Below the pieces are notes generated by a model. The model ran no database searches. It saw only the letters and a program-made list of their open reading frames with translations, and was not told where the DNA came from. 53,859 nucleotides of DNA from positions 1 to 53,859 of the forward strand of contig JAUXQB010000239.1 in assembly GCA_030685215.1 (NCBI GenBank), given 5' to 3'. The stretch comes from Actinomycetota bacterium. Its GTDB lineage: Bacteria > Actinomycetota > Acidimicrobiia > Acidimicrobiales > Ilumatobacteraceae. This document shows positions 22,193 through 30,160 of the stretch, in pieces; the first letter of the stretch is position 1; every line of letters starts with the position of its first letter. The translations under genes were made by a program, and so were the position numbers.

Positions 22193-23707
22193 TCAGCCGA
22201 ACTGCACGCCTTGCGCGAGCGGAAGGTCGTTGCTGTAGTTGATGGTGTTGGTGGCCCGGCGCATGTAGCCCTTCCACGCGTCGCTGCCGCTCTCGCGGCC
22301 GCCGCCGGTGGTCTTCTCGCCGCCGAACGCGCCACCGATCTCGGCGCCGCTGGGGCCGATGTTCACGTTGGCGATGCCGCAGTCGCTGCCCGCCGCGCTG
22401 CAGAAGCGCTCGGCTTCGCGAAGGTCGGTGGTGAACACGCTGCTGGCCAGGCCCTGCGGCACGTCGTTCTGCAGGTGCACTGCTTCGTCGAAGCTGTCGT
22501 ACGCCATCACGTACAGCACCGGTGCGAAGGTCTCGGTGGCCACGATCTCGGTCTGGCCCGGCATGGTGACGATGGCGGGGCGCACGTACGCTGCCGCGGG
22601 CGCTTCGTCGGCCAGGTGCCGATCGCCACCGACCGCCACGGCACCGCCGTCGCCCTGTGCGGTGGCCAGCGCGGCCTGCATGCGGTCGAACGCGAACATG
22701 TTGACGAGCGGCCCCACCAAGGTGCCGGAGTCGAGCGGGCTGCCGATGGGCAGGCTGGCGAACGCGGTGGCGAGTCGAGCGACCACTTCGTCGTGACGCG
22801 ACCGGTGCACGATGAGCCGGCGCAGGCTGGTGCACCGCTGGCCGGCGGTGCCCGCTGCCGCGAACGTGACACCGCGCACCACCATCTCCAGGTCGGCGCT
22901 GGGGGCGACGATGGCGGCGTTGTTGCCGCCGAGTTCGAGGATGCTGCGACCGAACCGAGCGGCCACCACGGGGGCGACCTTGCGGCCCATCGCCGTGCTG
23001 CCGGTGGCGCTGACGATGGGCACGCCCTCGTGCGCCACCATCTCGGCGCCGACGCTGCCGTCGCCGAGCAGCACCTGGTTGAGGTGGGCGGGCACGTCCA
23101 TCGAGGCGGCCGCCTTCTCGAACAGTGCGTGCGTGGCCATCGCAGTGAGCGGCGTCAGCTCGCTCGGCTTCCAGATGACCGGGTTGCCGCACACGAGCGC
23201 GAGCGCGGCGTTCCAGCTCCACACCGCGACGGGGAAGTTGAAGGCGGTGATGACACCGACCGGGCCGACCGGGTGCCACTGCTCCATCAGGCGGTGGCCG
23301 GGTCGCTCGCTGGCGATGGTGAGGCCGTGCAGTTGCCGGCTGAGGCCGACCGCGAAGTCGCAGATGTCGATCATCTCCTGCACCTCGCCGAGCGCTTCGC
23401 TCTCGATCTTGCCGGCCTCGAGCGTGACCAGCCGAGCGAGGTCGGCCTTGTGCAGTCGCAGCTGCTCGCCGAGTCGGCGGACGAGTTCGCCGCGCAACGG
23501 CGCAGGTGCGGTGCGCCACGTGGCGAACGCGGTGGCGGCCCGAGCGACGGTGGTGTCGACGTCGGCGGTGGCAGCCACGAACCCGAGCGTTGCCCCGGTG
23601 ATGGGGGTGCGCGCCGAGTGCGGCCCGGCACCGAGCGGCGCGGCGCCGCAGGCGTGCAGCGAATGGTCGGCGATGGTGTGCAGGACGTCGGCAGTGGGGA
23701 AGCTCAC
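22193..23707 (-). CDS. Aldehyde dehydrogenase, ALDH7 type (alpha-aminoadipic semialdehyde dehydrogenase-like)
   Basis: 504 residues from GTG 23707. ALDH7 enzymes oxidise alpha-aminoadipic semialdehyde or related aldehydes with NAD. Seen: the NAD site (PVGPVGVITAFNFPVAVWSWNAALAL and GNPVIWKPSELTPLT), VSATGSTAMGRKVAP, FGRSILELGGNNAAIV with the general-base Glu, and GTAGQRCTSLRRLIVH with the catalytic Cys. The frame stays open upstream to an ATG at 23773, but that start would lie inside one of the 47-bp palindromic repeats. The GTG has AAGG and a CACGAT hexamer close by, so the shorter form is preferred. The C-terminus ends QGVQFG. Confidence 0.85.
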   Translation of the reverse strand: MSFPTADVLHTIADHSLHACGAAPLGAGPHSARTPITGATLGFVAATADVDTTVARAATAFATWRTAPAPLRGELVRRLGEQLRLHKADLARLVTLEAGKIESEALGEVQEMIDICDFAVGLSRQLHGLTIASERPGHRLMEQWHPVGPVGVITAFNFPVAVWSWNAALALVCGNPVIWKPSELTPLTAMATHALFEKAAASMDVPAHLNQVLLGDGSVGAEMVAHEGVPIVSATGSTAMGRKVAPVVAARFGRSILELGGNNAAIVAPSADLEMVVRGVTFAAAGTAGQRCTSLRRLIVHRSRHDEVVARLATAFASLPIGSPLDSGTLVGPLVNMFAFDRMQAALATAQGDGGAVAVGGDRHLADEAPAAAYVRPAIVTMPGQTEIVATETFAPVLYVMAYDSFDEAVHLQNDVPQGLASSVFTTDLREAERFCSAAGSDCGIANVNIGPSGAEIGGAFGGEKTTGGGRESGSDAWKGYMRRATNTINYSNDLPLAQGVQFG

Positions 23708-23752
23708 CCCTTCATCGTGCCACGCCGGCTCACTCGCCCGGGTTTCGATGCC

Positions 23753-23799
23753 GTCTGGTCCTACGAATCCCACATCGGCTGTGGAAGTGATGGGACCAG
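23753..23799. repeat. 47-bp imperfect palindrome, copy 1
   Basis: The ends GTCTGGTCC and GGACCAGAC pair (9 bp). An inner CCACA-TCGGC-TGTGG hairpin sits inside an 8/8 internal loop. Copy 2 begins exactly 89 bases later and differs at one internal base. It lies 46 bases upstream of the ALDH start. Confidence 0.65.
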
Positions 23800-23841
23800 A
23801 CGGGAGGAGGTGCGGGATGCCGGCGCGGTCGCTGGATCCGC

Positions 23842-23888
23842 GTCTGGTCCTACGAATCCCACATCAGCTGTGGAAGTGATGGGACCAG
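23842..23888. repeat. 47-bp imperfect palindrome, copy 2
   Basis: Same unit as 23753-23799, with A for G in the apical loop. The outer stem is 7 bp because the following base is G rather than A. It lies 53 bases upstream of the SGNH-PGB start, so each divergent gene has one copy in front of it. Confidence 0.65.
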
Positions 23889-23927
23889 GCGCGGGTTGCC
23901 CGAGGTATGCCGTGGGCGATGCCTGGG

Positions 23928-23933
23928 TACGGT
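23928..23933 (+). promoter_or_regulatory. -10 hexamer TACGGT before the SGNH-PGB gene
   Basis: It ends 8 bases before the ATG at 23942. No ribosome site is seen. Confidence 0.4.
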
Positions 23934-23941
23934 AAGCCGAC

Positions 23942-25228
23942 ATGTCCATCGCCCGCGCCTCCTCGTCTGGTCGAATACGCCGCGCGCGTGCACTCGGCCG
24001 ATCGGGGCTCGTTGCGGTGTCGACGATGCTCGCCCTCGGGTTATCGACATCCGTGGGCGCCGGGTCCGACGGACAGACCGCGACGGTGCGCCACGTCGCC
24101 GGTGCGGCAGCACCCCACATCGGGTTGATCGGTGATTCGACGTTGTCCGGCGTCCGCTGGTACGACGAGTACGGCGAACTCGAGCGGTTCAACTTCGTGT
24201 TCGACGCCGAGTCGTGCCGTCGCACGTCCGAGCGATCGTGCTGGAGCCGCGAGCAGTATCGCCCGCGCAACGCGCTCACCGCCCTGCAGGAGGAAGCGGG
24301 TGAGTGGGGCGAGGTGTTGGTGGTGATGAGCGGGTACAACGACTCCGCCGACCGCTTCGCAGACGGTGTGGGCGAGATGGTCGCCGAGGCGCAGCGTCAG
24401 GGCATCGGCTCGGTGGTCTGGCTCTCCCTGCGGACAAAGGGTGTCGACTACGAGGAGCCGCTCCATCTCGCGAATGGCAGCACGTACCGGGGCGCGAACC
24501 GTTCGCTGTACGAGCTCGCCGGACAGTTCGGCGGGTATCTGCAGATCGCGGACTGGGCGACCTACTCCGCAGCGTCGCCGGATTGGTTCGAAGCCGACGG
24601 CGCGCACCTCACCCCGGCGGGAGCCGAAGCGTTGACCTCGTTCATCGCGAGTCAGGTCGACGTGGTGCGTGCGGGTGGAGCGATCACCCCGGCCCCGGCT
24701 CCGTGGGAAGAGGTGCGCGAGGGCGACGAGGGTGAGCCCGTCGTCGACGTGCAGATGGCGTTGATCGCCGCGGGCGTCGACGACGGACTCGGCGCCGACG
24801 GCGTCTTCGGCCCCCAGACGGTTGCCGCGGTGATCGCCTTCCAGCGCGCCAACGGGCTCGCCGAAACTGGAGCCGTCGACGGGGCGACCGCGACCGCGCT
24901 CGGCCTGTATCAACCCGTCGCCGTCACCTCGGCCGATGCGGCCCCCAGCACCACGCTCGCGCCGGTTCCGAACACGTTGGCTGCTGCGGTCGGATCCGAC
25001 CAGGACGGCCCTCGAGGTGGACCCGTGCCCCTCGGCGCGTGGTGGGCGGCCCTGGTCGCGAGCGTCGCCGTCCTCTGGGTCGCCAGGCGACGGAGCATCG
25101 CGAGCCGCGCCAACCCGCCGTCGCGCGCCGTCGGGGTCGAGCCCGATGACGGCCGACTGCTCGCCGTGCCGTACGACCACGAGTCCGAGCACGACGACTC
25201 AGCACGCACCGTCGACGTCACTCGCTGA
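23942..25228 (+). CDS. Secreted SGNH hydrolase with peptidoglycan-binding domain and C-terminal membrane anchor
   Basis: 428 residues. A long basic signal peptide ends near residue 45. The SGNH domain has IGLIGDSTLSG (Ser66), GYNDS (Asn133) and ADGAHLTPAG (Asp219, His222), a complete set for GDSL/SGNH hydrolases. A PG_binding_1 domain follows (about 260-322: GEPVVDVQMALIAAGV and DGVFGPQTVAAVIAFQ). A Thr/Pro linker, one span (about 362-380) and a charged tail end the protein. It should act in the cell wall, removing acyl groups from glycan while held to peptidoglycan. Its promoter region holds the second 47-bp palindrome. Confidence 0.78.
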   Translation: MSIARASSSGRIRRARALGRSGLVAVSTMLALGLSTSVGAGSDGQTATVRHVAGAAAPHIGLIGDSTLSGVRWYDEYGELERFNFVFDAESCRRTSERSCWSREQYRPRNALTALQEEAGEWGEVLVVMSGYNDSADRFADGVGEMVAEAQRQGIGSVVWLSLRTKGVDYEEPLHLANGSTYRGANRSLYELAGQFGGYLQIADWATYSAASPDWFEADGAHLTPAGAEALTSFIASQVDVVRAGGAITPAPAPWEEVREGDEGEPVVDVQMALIAAGVDDGLGADGVFGPQTVAAVIAFQRANGLAETGAVDGATATALGLYQPVAVTSADAAPSTTLAPVPNTLAAAVGSDQDGPRGGPVPLGAWWAALVASVAVLWVARRRSIASRANPPSRAVGVEPDDGRLLAVPYDHESEHDDSARTVDVTR

Positions 25229-25304
25229 GACGGCGCTCGAGTCGAATCGTCCCTCGCACCAACGACTTGGCGACCTCGCGCTCCCCCCGGCTGAAGAGGT
25301 CCAG

Positions 25305-26306
25305 TCAGCGGGGCAGCGGGCCGGGCGGCGTGGTGTCGGGGAAGTAACGGTGGTGGTGGGCGCCCGTGATCTCGATGATGCCGGTGCCGGTGCGGCCGTC
25401 GTCGGTGGTGAGTGACACCTGGTTGAGGCCGCCGCGCTGGAATGGTTCGTACGGGCGGTCGAAGCGGCCCTCGGCCTGCACCTCCACCGAGCGACCGCCT
25501 TCGAGCGTGAACACCGCAGTGCCGCGCACGTGCGAGACCGTCTCGCCGTGGTCGCCGTAGCGCGCGGGTTCGCCGTCGGACTGCAGCCACGTGAAGTCGT
25601 GGCGGAAGCCGATCAGTGGCACTGGAGCACTGCCATCGGCCGGTGCCCAACAACCGTCGCTGTACACCTGCGCGCCGTTGGCGAGCTCCCAGTGCCACAC
25701 GCCGAGGAAGCCGTCGTCGAACTGCAGCTGCAACCACATCCACATCGGGCAGCGCCCGTGGTTGCGGATGCCCCAGCTGTGGTCGCGCTGGCCCCACCAG
25801 TCGTGCACCTCGTGTGTGACGCCGTCGTAGGTGTAGGTGCCGTTGAACCAGCCCGACTGCAGCATGTGGCTCTGGTCCCAGATGACCTCGTTGCCCGCGC
25901 GCATGTTGCCGCGCCGTAGGCCGTACGGCTGCGTGCGGGCGCGGAACGTGAGATCCATGCCGAGCGTGCACTGCGCGGGATCGGCGGAGAGGTGCAGCTC
26001 CTCGAACGGCTTCACCACTTCGACGCGCGCGCCGCCGGCCTCCATCGTGTGCGGGTCGCCGTTGTGCGCACGCTCGGTGTGGCCGATGACCTGCACGCCG
26101 CCGACGTTGCCCATCTGCAGCGAATCCATCACGCCGCGGGGCGGGAAGGTCGCCATGGTGAGGATGACCATGTCGTCGAGCCGATCGGGGCGATGGGCGA
26201 CGAAGAACAGGCTCTCCCGCCAGTGCTCGTGCTGCGTCTGCACCACCGACAACGGCTCGGGAGTCTGATGGACGAGGTACTCGTCGAGGGCGGTCAGTCG
26301 CTGCAT
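25305..26306 (-). CDS. DUF7064/CrtC-like (hydratase-fold) protein
   Basis: 333 residues, soluble. The central segment HEVHDWWGQRDHSWGIRNHG (about 165-184) followed by PMWMWLQLQFDDGFLGVWHW is the hallmark of the DUF7064/DUF7065 family, related in fold to the double-lipocalin carotenoid hydratase CrtC. A second barrel half follows, ending EITGAHHHRYFPDTTPPG. Function in actinobacteria is not established; a lipid-like ligand is plausible. TACGCT stands 6 bases before the ATG at 26306. The 76-base gap 25229-25304 is empty. Confidence 0.65.
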   Translation of the reverse strand: MQRLTALDEYLVHQTPEPLSVVQTQHEHWRESLFFVAHRPDRLDDMVILTMATFPPRGVMDSLQMGNVGGVQVIGHTERAHNGDPHTMEAGGARVEVVKPFEELHLSADPAQCTLGMDLTFRARTQPYGLRRGNMRAGNEVIWDQSHMLQSGWFNGTYTYDGVTHEVHDWWGQRDHSWGIRNHGRCPMWMWLQLQFDDGFLGVWHWELANGAQVYSDGCWAPADGSAPVPLIGFRHDFTWLQSDGEPARYGDHGETVSHVRGTAVFTLEGGRSVEVQAEGRFDRPYEPFQRGGLNQVSLTTDDGRTGTGIIEITGAHHHRYFPDTTPPGPLPR

Positions 26307-26312
26307 GTGGGG

Positions 26313-26318
26313 AGCGTA
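26313..26318 (-). promoter_or_regulatory. -10 hexamer TACGCT, leaderless start for the DUF7064 gene
   Basis: It lies 6 bases before the ATG at 26306. A divergent hexamer for the acyltransferase lies at 26359. Confidence 0.5.
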
Positions 26319-26358
26319 GGAAAGCCGCTTCCCGTCGGGCGAAGCCGGTGCGCGCTGG

Positions 26359-26364
26359 TACCGT
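26359..26364 (+). promoter_or_regulatory. -10 hexamer TACCGT before the acyltransferase
   Basis: It lies 8 bases before the ATG at 26373, and 5 before an in-frame GTG at 26370. Confidence 0.4.
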
Positions 26365-26372
26365 CAGCAGTG

Positions 26373-28406
26373 ATGCCTGGAACGATTGCGTCCGGCGTCA
26401 CGTCGCCCGCGAGCGCCACGCTCCACGCACTCCCGCCGCAGCAGTCGTACCGGCCTGCGCTCGACGGTCTGCGCGCCATTGCGGTGGCGCTCGTGGTCGC
26501 GTTCCACCTCGACCACCTGGCCGGCGGCATCCTCGGCGTCGATGCGTTCTTCGTCGTTTCGGGCTGGTTGATCACCTTCAAGCTGCTCTCCGACGTCGAC
26601 CACCATCGTGCCGTCCGACTCCGCCACTTCTGGGCGGGTCGACTGCGTCGACTGATGCCGGCGAGCCTCGCGGTGCTCGCAGCGGTGTCGATCGTGTGGC
26701 CGTTGGCCGACATCGCGGTCGCCTCGCTGCGCCGCGACGTGCTGTGGTCGTTGGCGTGGGCGACGAACTGGGGCACCATCACCGGTGGCGGCGACTACTG
26801 GGCGCGCTTCGGCGACCCGTCTCCGCTGAACCACTACTGGTCGCTCGCCATCGAGCAGCAGTTCTACGTGGTGTGGCCACTGGTGTTCCTGGTGGCCATT
26901 CGTTCGCGCCACGCGCTGCGTCGAGTGGTCGGCGTCATCGCCGCCGTCGGTTCGGCGGCGTCGATCGCGTTCATGATCGTGTGGTTCGATCCGTCGTCGC
27001 CGACCGACACCTACATGAACACGGCGGCGCGAGCGCACAGCCTGCTCATCGGTGCCGTCGCCGCGGCGTTCACGCTGCCGCTCGCCGACGGCACGCTGCG
27101 CGGTGCGCGGGCCGCCCGCCGCCTGACGCCGATCGCCGCAGCGGGCGCGGTAGCGATCATCGCCCTCGCGGAGAACGACTCGGTGTGGCTGTTCCGTTGG
27201 GGCTTCCCGGTGTTCGCGATCGCGATGGTCGTGGTGGTCGTGGCGGCCGCCGACGGACTCGGCGCGAGCATCCTCGGGTCCGCGCCGATGCGGTGGATCG
27301 GCGACCACAGCTACGGGCTGTACCTGTGGCACTGGCCGGCGTTCCTGCTGTTGACACCGGAGCGCACGCAACTCGACGGGCTGGTGCTCGACACCGTGCG
27401 TGTGGCCGCCGCGATCGTGCTCGCCGATCTCTCGTTGCGTCTGCTGGAGGAGCCGATCCGCAGTCGGCGCCGGCTGGCGGGCCGGAAGGGCGCGGTCGCG
27501 CTGGTCGCGTCGATGGCGGTGGTGGCGATGCTGGCCGTGTTCGTCGTGCCCGACGGAGCGGGTGGTCCGGGGTCGTCGGTGGTCACGCTGCCGCCGGTCG
27601 AGACCGTGGCACCCACCGCGCCGGTCACGGCACCGGTCACTTCGCCGACGGTGCCCACCGACTCGTCGTCGCCGAGCACCGGTGTCGAGACCACGCTGCC
27701 GTCGACCACGCTGCCGATACCGACCGGTCCGGCACGAGTGCTCGTCGCCGGCGACAGCACCGCCGTGCACCTGTCCGACCAGTTGATCGCGTACGCCGCG
27801 GACCATCCCGACGAGGTGGTCGCGGGCAGCGCTGCGTTTCCAGGGTGCGGGCTCTCCGCCGGTGACGACGGCCGCCTCCACCTGTTCACCAACGAGCAGG
27901 GTGAGGCCGACGAGCTCTCGCTCGCCGGGTGCGTGGGTGCATGGCAGTCGATCGTGGACAGGGTGGCATCGGGCGAGCAGATCGACATCGTGCTCGTCGA
28001 CATCGGCGCGTGGGACGCGGTCGACATCCGCCTCCCCGACGGTGAGGTGGTGTCGGTGGCCGACCCGATCGGGCGTGCGCTGATCGACGACGCCTACCGG
28101 TCGTTCGTCGACGAGGTCGAGACTGCCGGGGCATCGGTGGTGTGGGTCACGCCACCCGACGTCGATCTGCAGTGGGACGAGGTCGACTCGCCGATCGACG
28201 ATCCCGCGCGCTGGACGGCCCTGCGCGAGATCATCGACTCGCTGCCGGTGGAGCAGGTGGATCTCGCGCGATGGTTGACCGACTCGGGCCTCGACGGTCC
28301 GGCGGGTCGACCGGACGGTGTGCATCTCGCCGAGGACGTGGGCATCCGGTTCGTCAGCGAGGCGCTCGTGCCACGTCTGCTCGAGATCCGTGCGGTCCCC
28401 CAGTGA
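26373..28406 (+). CDS. Acyltransferase-3 / SGNH fusion (OafA/YrhL type)
   Basis: 677 residues. The N-terminal acyltransferase-3 domain has about ten spans: YRPALDGLRAIAVALVVAFHLD (the catalytic-type His is in VAFHLD), GGILGVDAFFVVSGWLIT, NHYWSLAIEQQFYVVWP, and GDHSYGLYLWHWP. An eleventh span near residue 370-390 leads to a Thr/Pro/Ser linker (about 395-450). The C-terminal SGNH domain has VLVAGDSTAVHLS and PDGVHLAEDVG (Asp-x2-His). In OafA-type enzymes the membrane part moves acyl groups across the membrane and the SGNH part attaches them to surface polysaccharide or peptidoglycan. The start could be GTG 26370. Confidence 0.82.
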   Translation: MPGTIASGVTSPASATLHALPPQQSYRPALDGLRAIAVALVVAFHLDHLAGGILGVDAFFVVSGWLITFKLLSDVDHHRAVRLRHFWAGRLRRLMPASLAVLAAVSIVWPLADIAVASLRRDVLWSLAWATNWGTITGGGDYWARFGDPSPLNHYWSLAIEQQFYVVWPLVFLVAIRSRHALRRVVGVIAAVGSAASIAFMIVWFDPSSPTDTYMNTAARAHSLLIGAVAAAFTLPLADGTLRGARAARRLTPIAAAGAVAIIALAENDSVWLFRWGFPVFAIAMVVVVVAAADGLGASILGSAPMRWIGDHSYGLYLWHWPAFLLLTPERTQLDGLVLDTVRVAAAIVLADLSLRLLEEPIRSRRRLAGRKGAVALVASMAVVAMLAVFVVPDGAGGPGSSVVTLPPVETVAPTAPVTAPVTSPTVPTDSSSPSTGVETTLPSTTLPIPTGPARVLVAGDSTAVHLSDQLIAYAADHPDEVVAGSAAFPGCGLSAGDDGRLHLFTNEQGEADELSLAGCVGAWQSIVDRVASGEQIDIVLVDIGAWDAVDIRLPDGEVVSVADPIGRALIDDAYRSFVDEVETAGASVVWVTPPDVDLQWDEVDSPIDDPARWTALREIIDSLPVEQVDLARWLTDSGLDGPAGRPDGVHLAEDVGIRFVSEALVPRLLEIRAVPQ

Positions 28407-28415
28407 TCAGCGGCG

Positions 28416-29444
28416 TCAGTCGAGGACGGCGCGCGGCACGAACACGTTGGCCGCTGCGCTGGCACCGGTGATGGCGTCGGCCGCGAGGATGACAGCCGCG
28501 CCGGTGTAGGCGCTGGTCTCGTCGGGCGGGAAGCGCACCATCGACGGGTACACGATGCCGGTGTCGTACGCGCCGTCGTCGCGACGGTGCGGTCGGGTCC
28601 AGGCAAGCAGATCGGTGGCGGTGCTCATGTCGCCGATAGCGGCATGTGCGATGGACGCTTCGGCGGTCTCGCTGGCGGTGATCCACGGCTCGTCGCTGAC
28701 GCACCGGATGCCCTTGCCCTCCATTGCGAACACCGGCCACCCGTCGGCCAGGCGAGCCTTGGCCTCCTCGCCGGTGAGCGCGCCGGCGAGTACGGGGTAG
28801 TACCAGTCCATCGCCCAGCGCTCCTTCGGCTCGAAGGCGTCGGGGCGGGTGGCCACGATGTCGGCGAGCCGTCGGCCGGCCTCGCACCAGTCGGGGCGGG
28901 GTTCGTTGATGAGCTCGGCCAGCTGGGCGCCGCACTTCAACGCGTGCGAGATGCTGCTGGACCCGGTGAGCAGCGCGTAGTCCCACGGACGGTCGTCCTC
29001 GGTGCACGCCCACAGCACCGTGCTGTCGGGCTTGCGCATGCCGAGCACCCAGTCGAGCGAGCGCTGCACGGTGGGCCACAGGTGGTCGACGAAGCCACGG
29101 TCCCACGTGCACAACCAGTGGTGCCACACGCCGGTGGCGATGTAGGCGCACACGTTGGTGTCGAGCTTGGCTTCCTCCACCGACCCGTCGGGCAGGTAGT
29201 AGTTCCACCAACTGCCGTCGGGGCGCTGGATGTCGACCAGCCACTCGTAGGCGCGCTCGGCGGGGCTGTGCAGGCCGGCGACGTCGAGTGCCATCGCGGT
29301 CTCGACGTGGTTCCACGGGTCGCAGTGACCGCCGGGGAACCAGGGGATCATGCCGGTGTCGAGCTGCAGCGCGGCGATGCTCTCCGCGGTCTGCACCACC
29401 TCGTCGGCGCTGAGCACACCCTCGATGTCGGGGATGCGGCTCAC
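28416..29444 (-). CDS. (alpha/alpha) toroid protein of the prenyltransferase/terpenoid-cyclase fold, in the GT4-MT operon
   Basis: 342 residues from GTG 29444, which overlaps the methyltransferase stop (GTGA, 29441-29444). It is built of repeated helix pairs with aromatic-rich turns, such as FPGGHCDPWNHVETAMALDVAG, DIQRPDGSWWNYYLPDGS (a QW-like motif QxxDGSW), WDRGFVDHLW and DDGAYDTGIVYPSMVRFPPDETSAYTGA. Such toroids occur in terpene cyclases, prenyltransferase beta subunits and some glycoside hydrolases. The DxDD and zinc motifs of the first two are not evident, so a sugar-processing or scaffold role is as likely. Context with a glycosyltransferase and a methyltransferase suggests work on a surface glycan. 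Confidence 0.62.
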   Translation of the reverse strand: MSRIPDIEGVLSADEVVQTAESIAALQLDTGMIPWFPGGHCDPWNHVETAMALDVAGLHSPAERAYEWLVDIQRPDGSWWNYYLPDGSVEEAKLDTNVCAYIATGVWHHWLCTWDRGFVDHLWPTVQRSLDWVLGMRKPDSTVLWACTEDDRPWDYALLTGSSSISHALKCGAQLAELINEPRPDWCEAGRRLADIVATRPDAFEPKERWAMDWYYPVLAGALTGEEAKARLADGWPVFAMEGKGIRCVSDEPWITASETAEASIAHAAIGDMSTATDLLAWTRPHRRDDGAYDTGIVYPSMVRFPPDETSAYTGAAVILAADAITGASAAANVFVPRAVLD

Positions 29445-30157
29445 AGCTTGGCTCCGTAGACGATGAAGCTCTTGCCCATGACGGGCGCGAGGCCACGCTC
29501 GAGCACGGCCAGCGCGGCCGGCTGCTCGGTGATCTCCCACTCGAGCATCTTGCGATAGCGGCTGACCAGTGCGTGGTCGTCGTTGCGCGGACCGACTGCG
29601 CACTTCAGCCACCAGTAGGGCGAGTGCAGCGCGTGCGCATGATGGCTGCCGAGCACCTGCAGCCCGGCCGTACGCAGCTTCGCCTTCAGCTCGGTGGCGC
29701 TGTAAATGCGCACGTGACCGCCCACGCTCTTGGGGGCGTGGTACTCGTCGCTCAGCAACCAGTTGATCTTCTCCGGGTACCACGTGGGCACCGTGGCGGC
29801 GAAGGTGCCGCCCGGCTTCAGCACGCGGACGAGCTCGCCGATGGCCGCGACGTCGTCCTGGATGTGCTCGAGCACCTCACTGGTGATGACGCGGTCGAAC
29901 GAGTCGGTGGCGAACGGCAGGCGCGTGGCGTCGCCCTGCAGCGCGCCGACGTAGCGCGCCTCGGGGATCTCGCCGGCTTCGACCATCGCGCCGAACGTGC
30001 CACGGGTGGTGGCGACCTCGTCGGCCATGTAGTCGAGCGCCACCACGTTCGCGCCGCGGCGAGCCACTTCGAACGCATGGCGGCCGAAGCCGGCGCCCGC
30101 GTCGAGCACCAGGTCGCCGGGCTGCAGGCCCAATCGATCGAAACGGATGGTGAGCAA
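29441..30157 (-). CDS. Class I SAM-dependent methyltransferase of the GT4-MT-toroid operon, TTG start
   Basis: 238 residues. Motif I is LVLDAGAGFGRHAFEVARRG (about 17-36); also ALQGDATRLPFATDSFDRVITSEVLEHIQDD (about 72-102) and LKPGGTFAATVP, all typical of methyltransferase_11/25 enzymes. The only usable start is TTG at 30157 (translated MLTIRFDRLGL). It comes one sense codon after the TAG stop of the glycosyltransferase gene, and the two genes are in the same frame. The upstream gene's final codons may serve for reinitiation. Substrate unknown; a sugar or lipid-linked glycan is suggested by its partners. Confidence 0.75.
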   Translation of the reverse strand: MLTIRFDRLGLQPGDLVLDAGAGFGRHAFEVARRGANVVALDYMADEVATTRGTFGAMVEAGEIPEARYVGALQGDATRLPFATDSFDRVITSEVLEHIQDDVAAIGELVRVLKPGGTFAATVPTWYPEKINWLLSDEYHAPKSVGGHVRIYSATELKAKLRTAGLQVLGSHHAHALHSPYWWLKCAVGPRNDDHALVSRYRKMLEWEITEQPAALAVLERGLAPVMGKSFIVYGAKL

Positions 30158-30160
30158 GTA

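Noticed and set aside
23708-23773. Upstream ATG at 23773 as the ALDH start, adding 22 residues
   Set aside because: It lies inside the 47-bp palindromic repeat and the added residues match nothing in the family; the GTG at 23707 gives a normal N-terminus.
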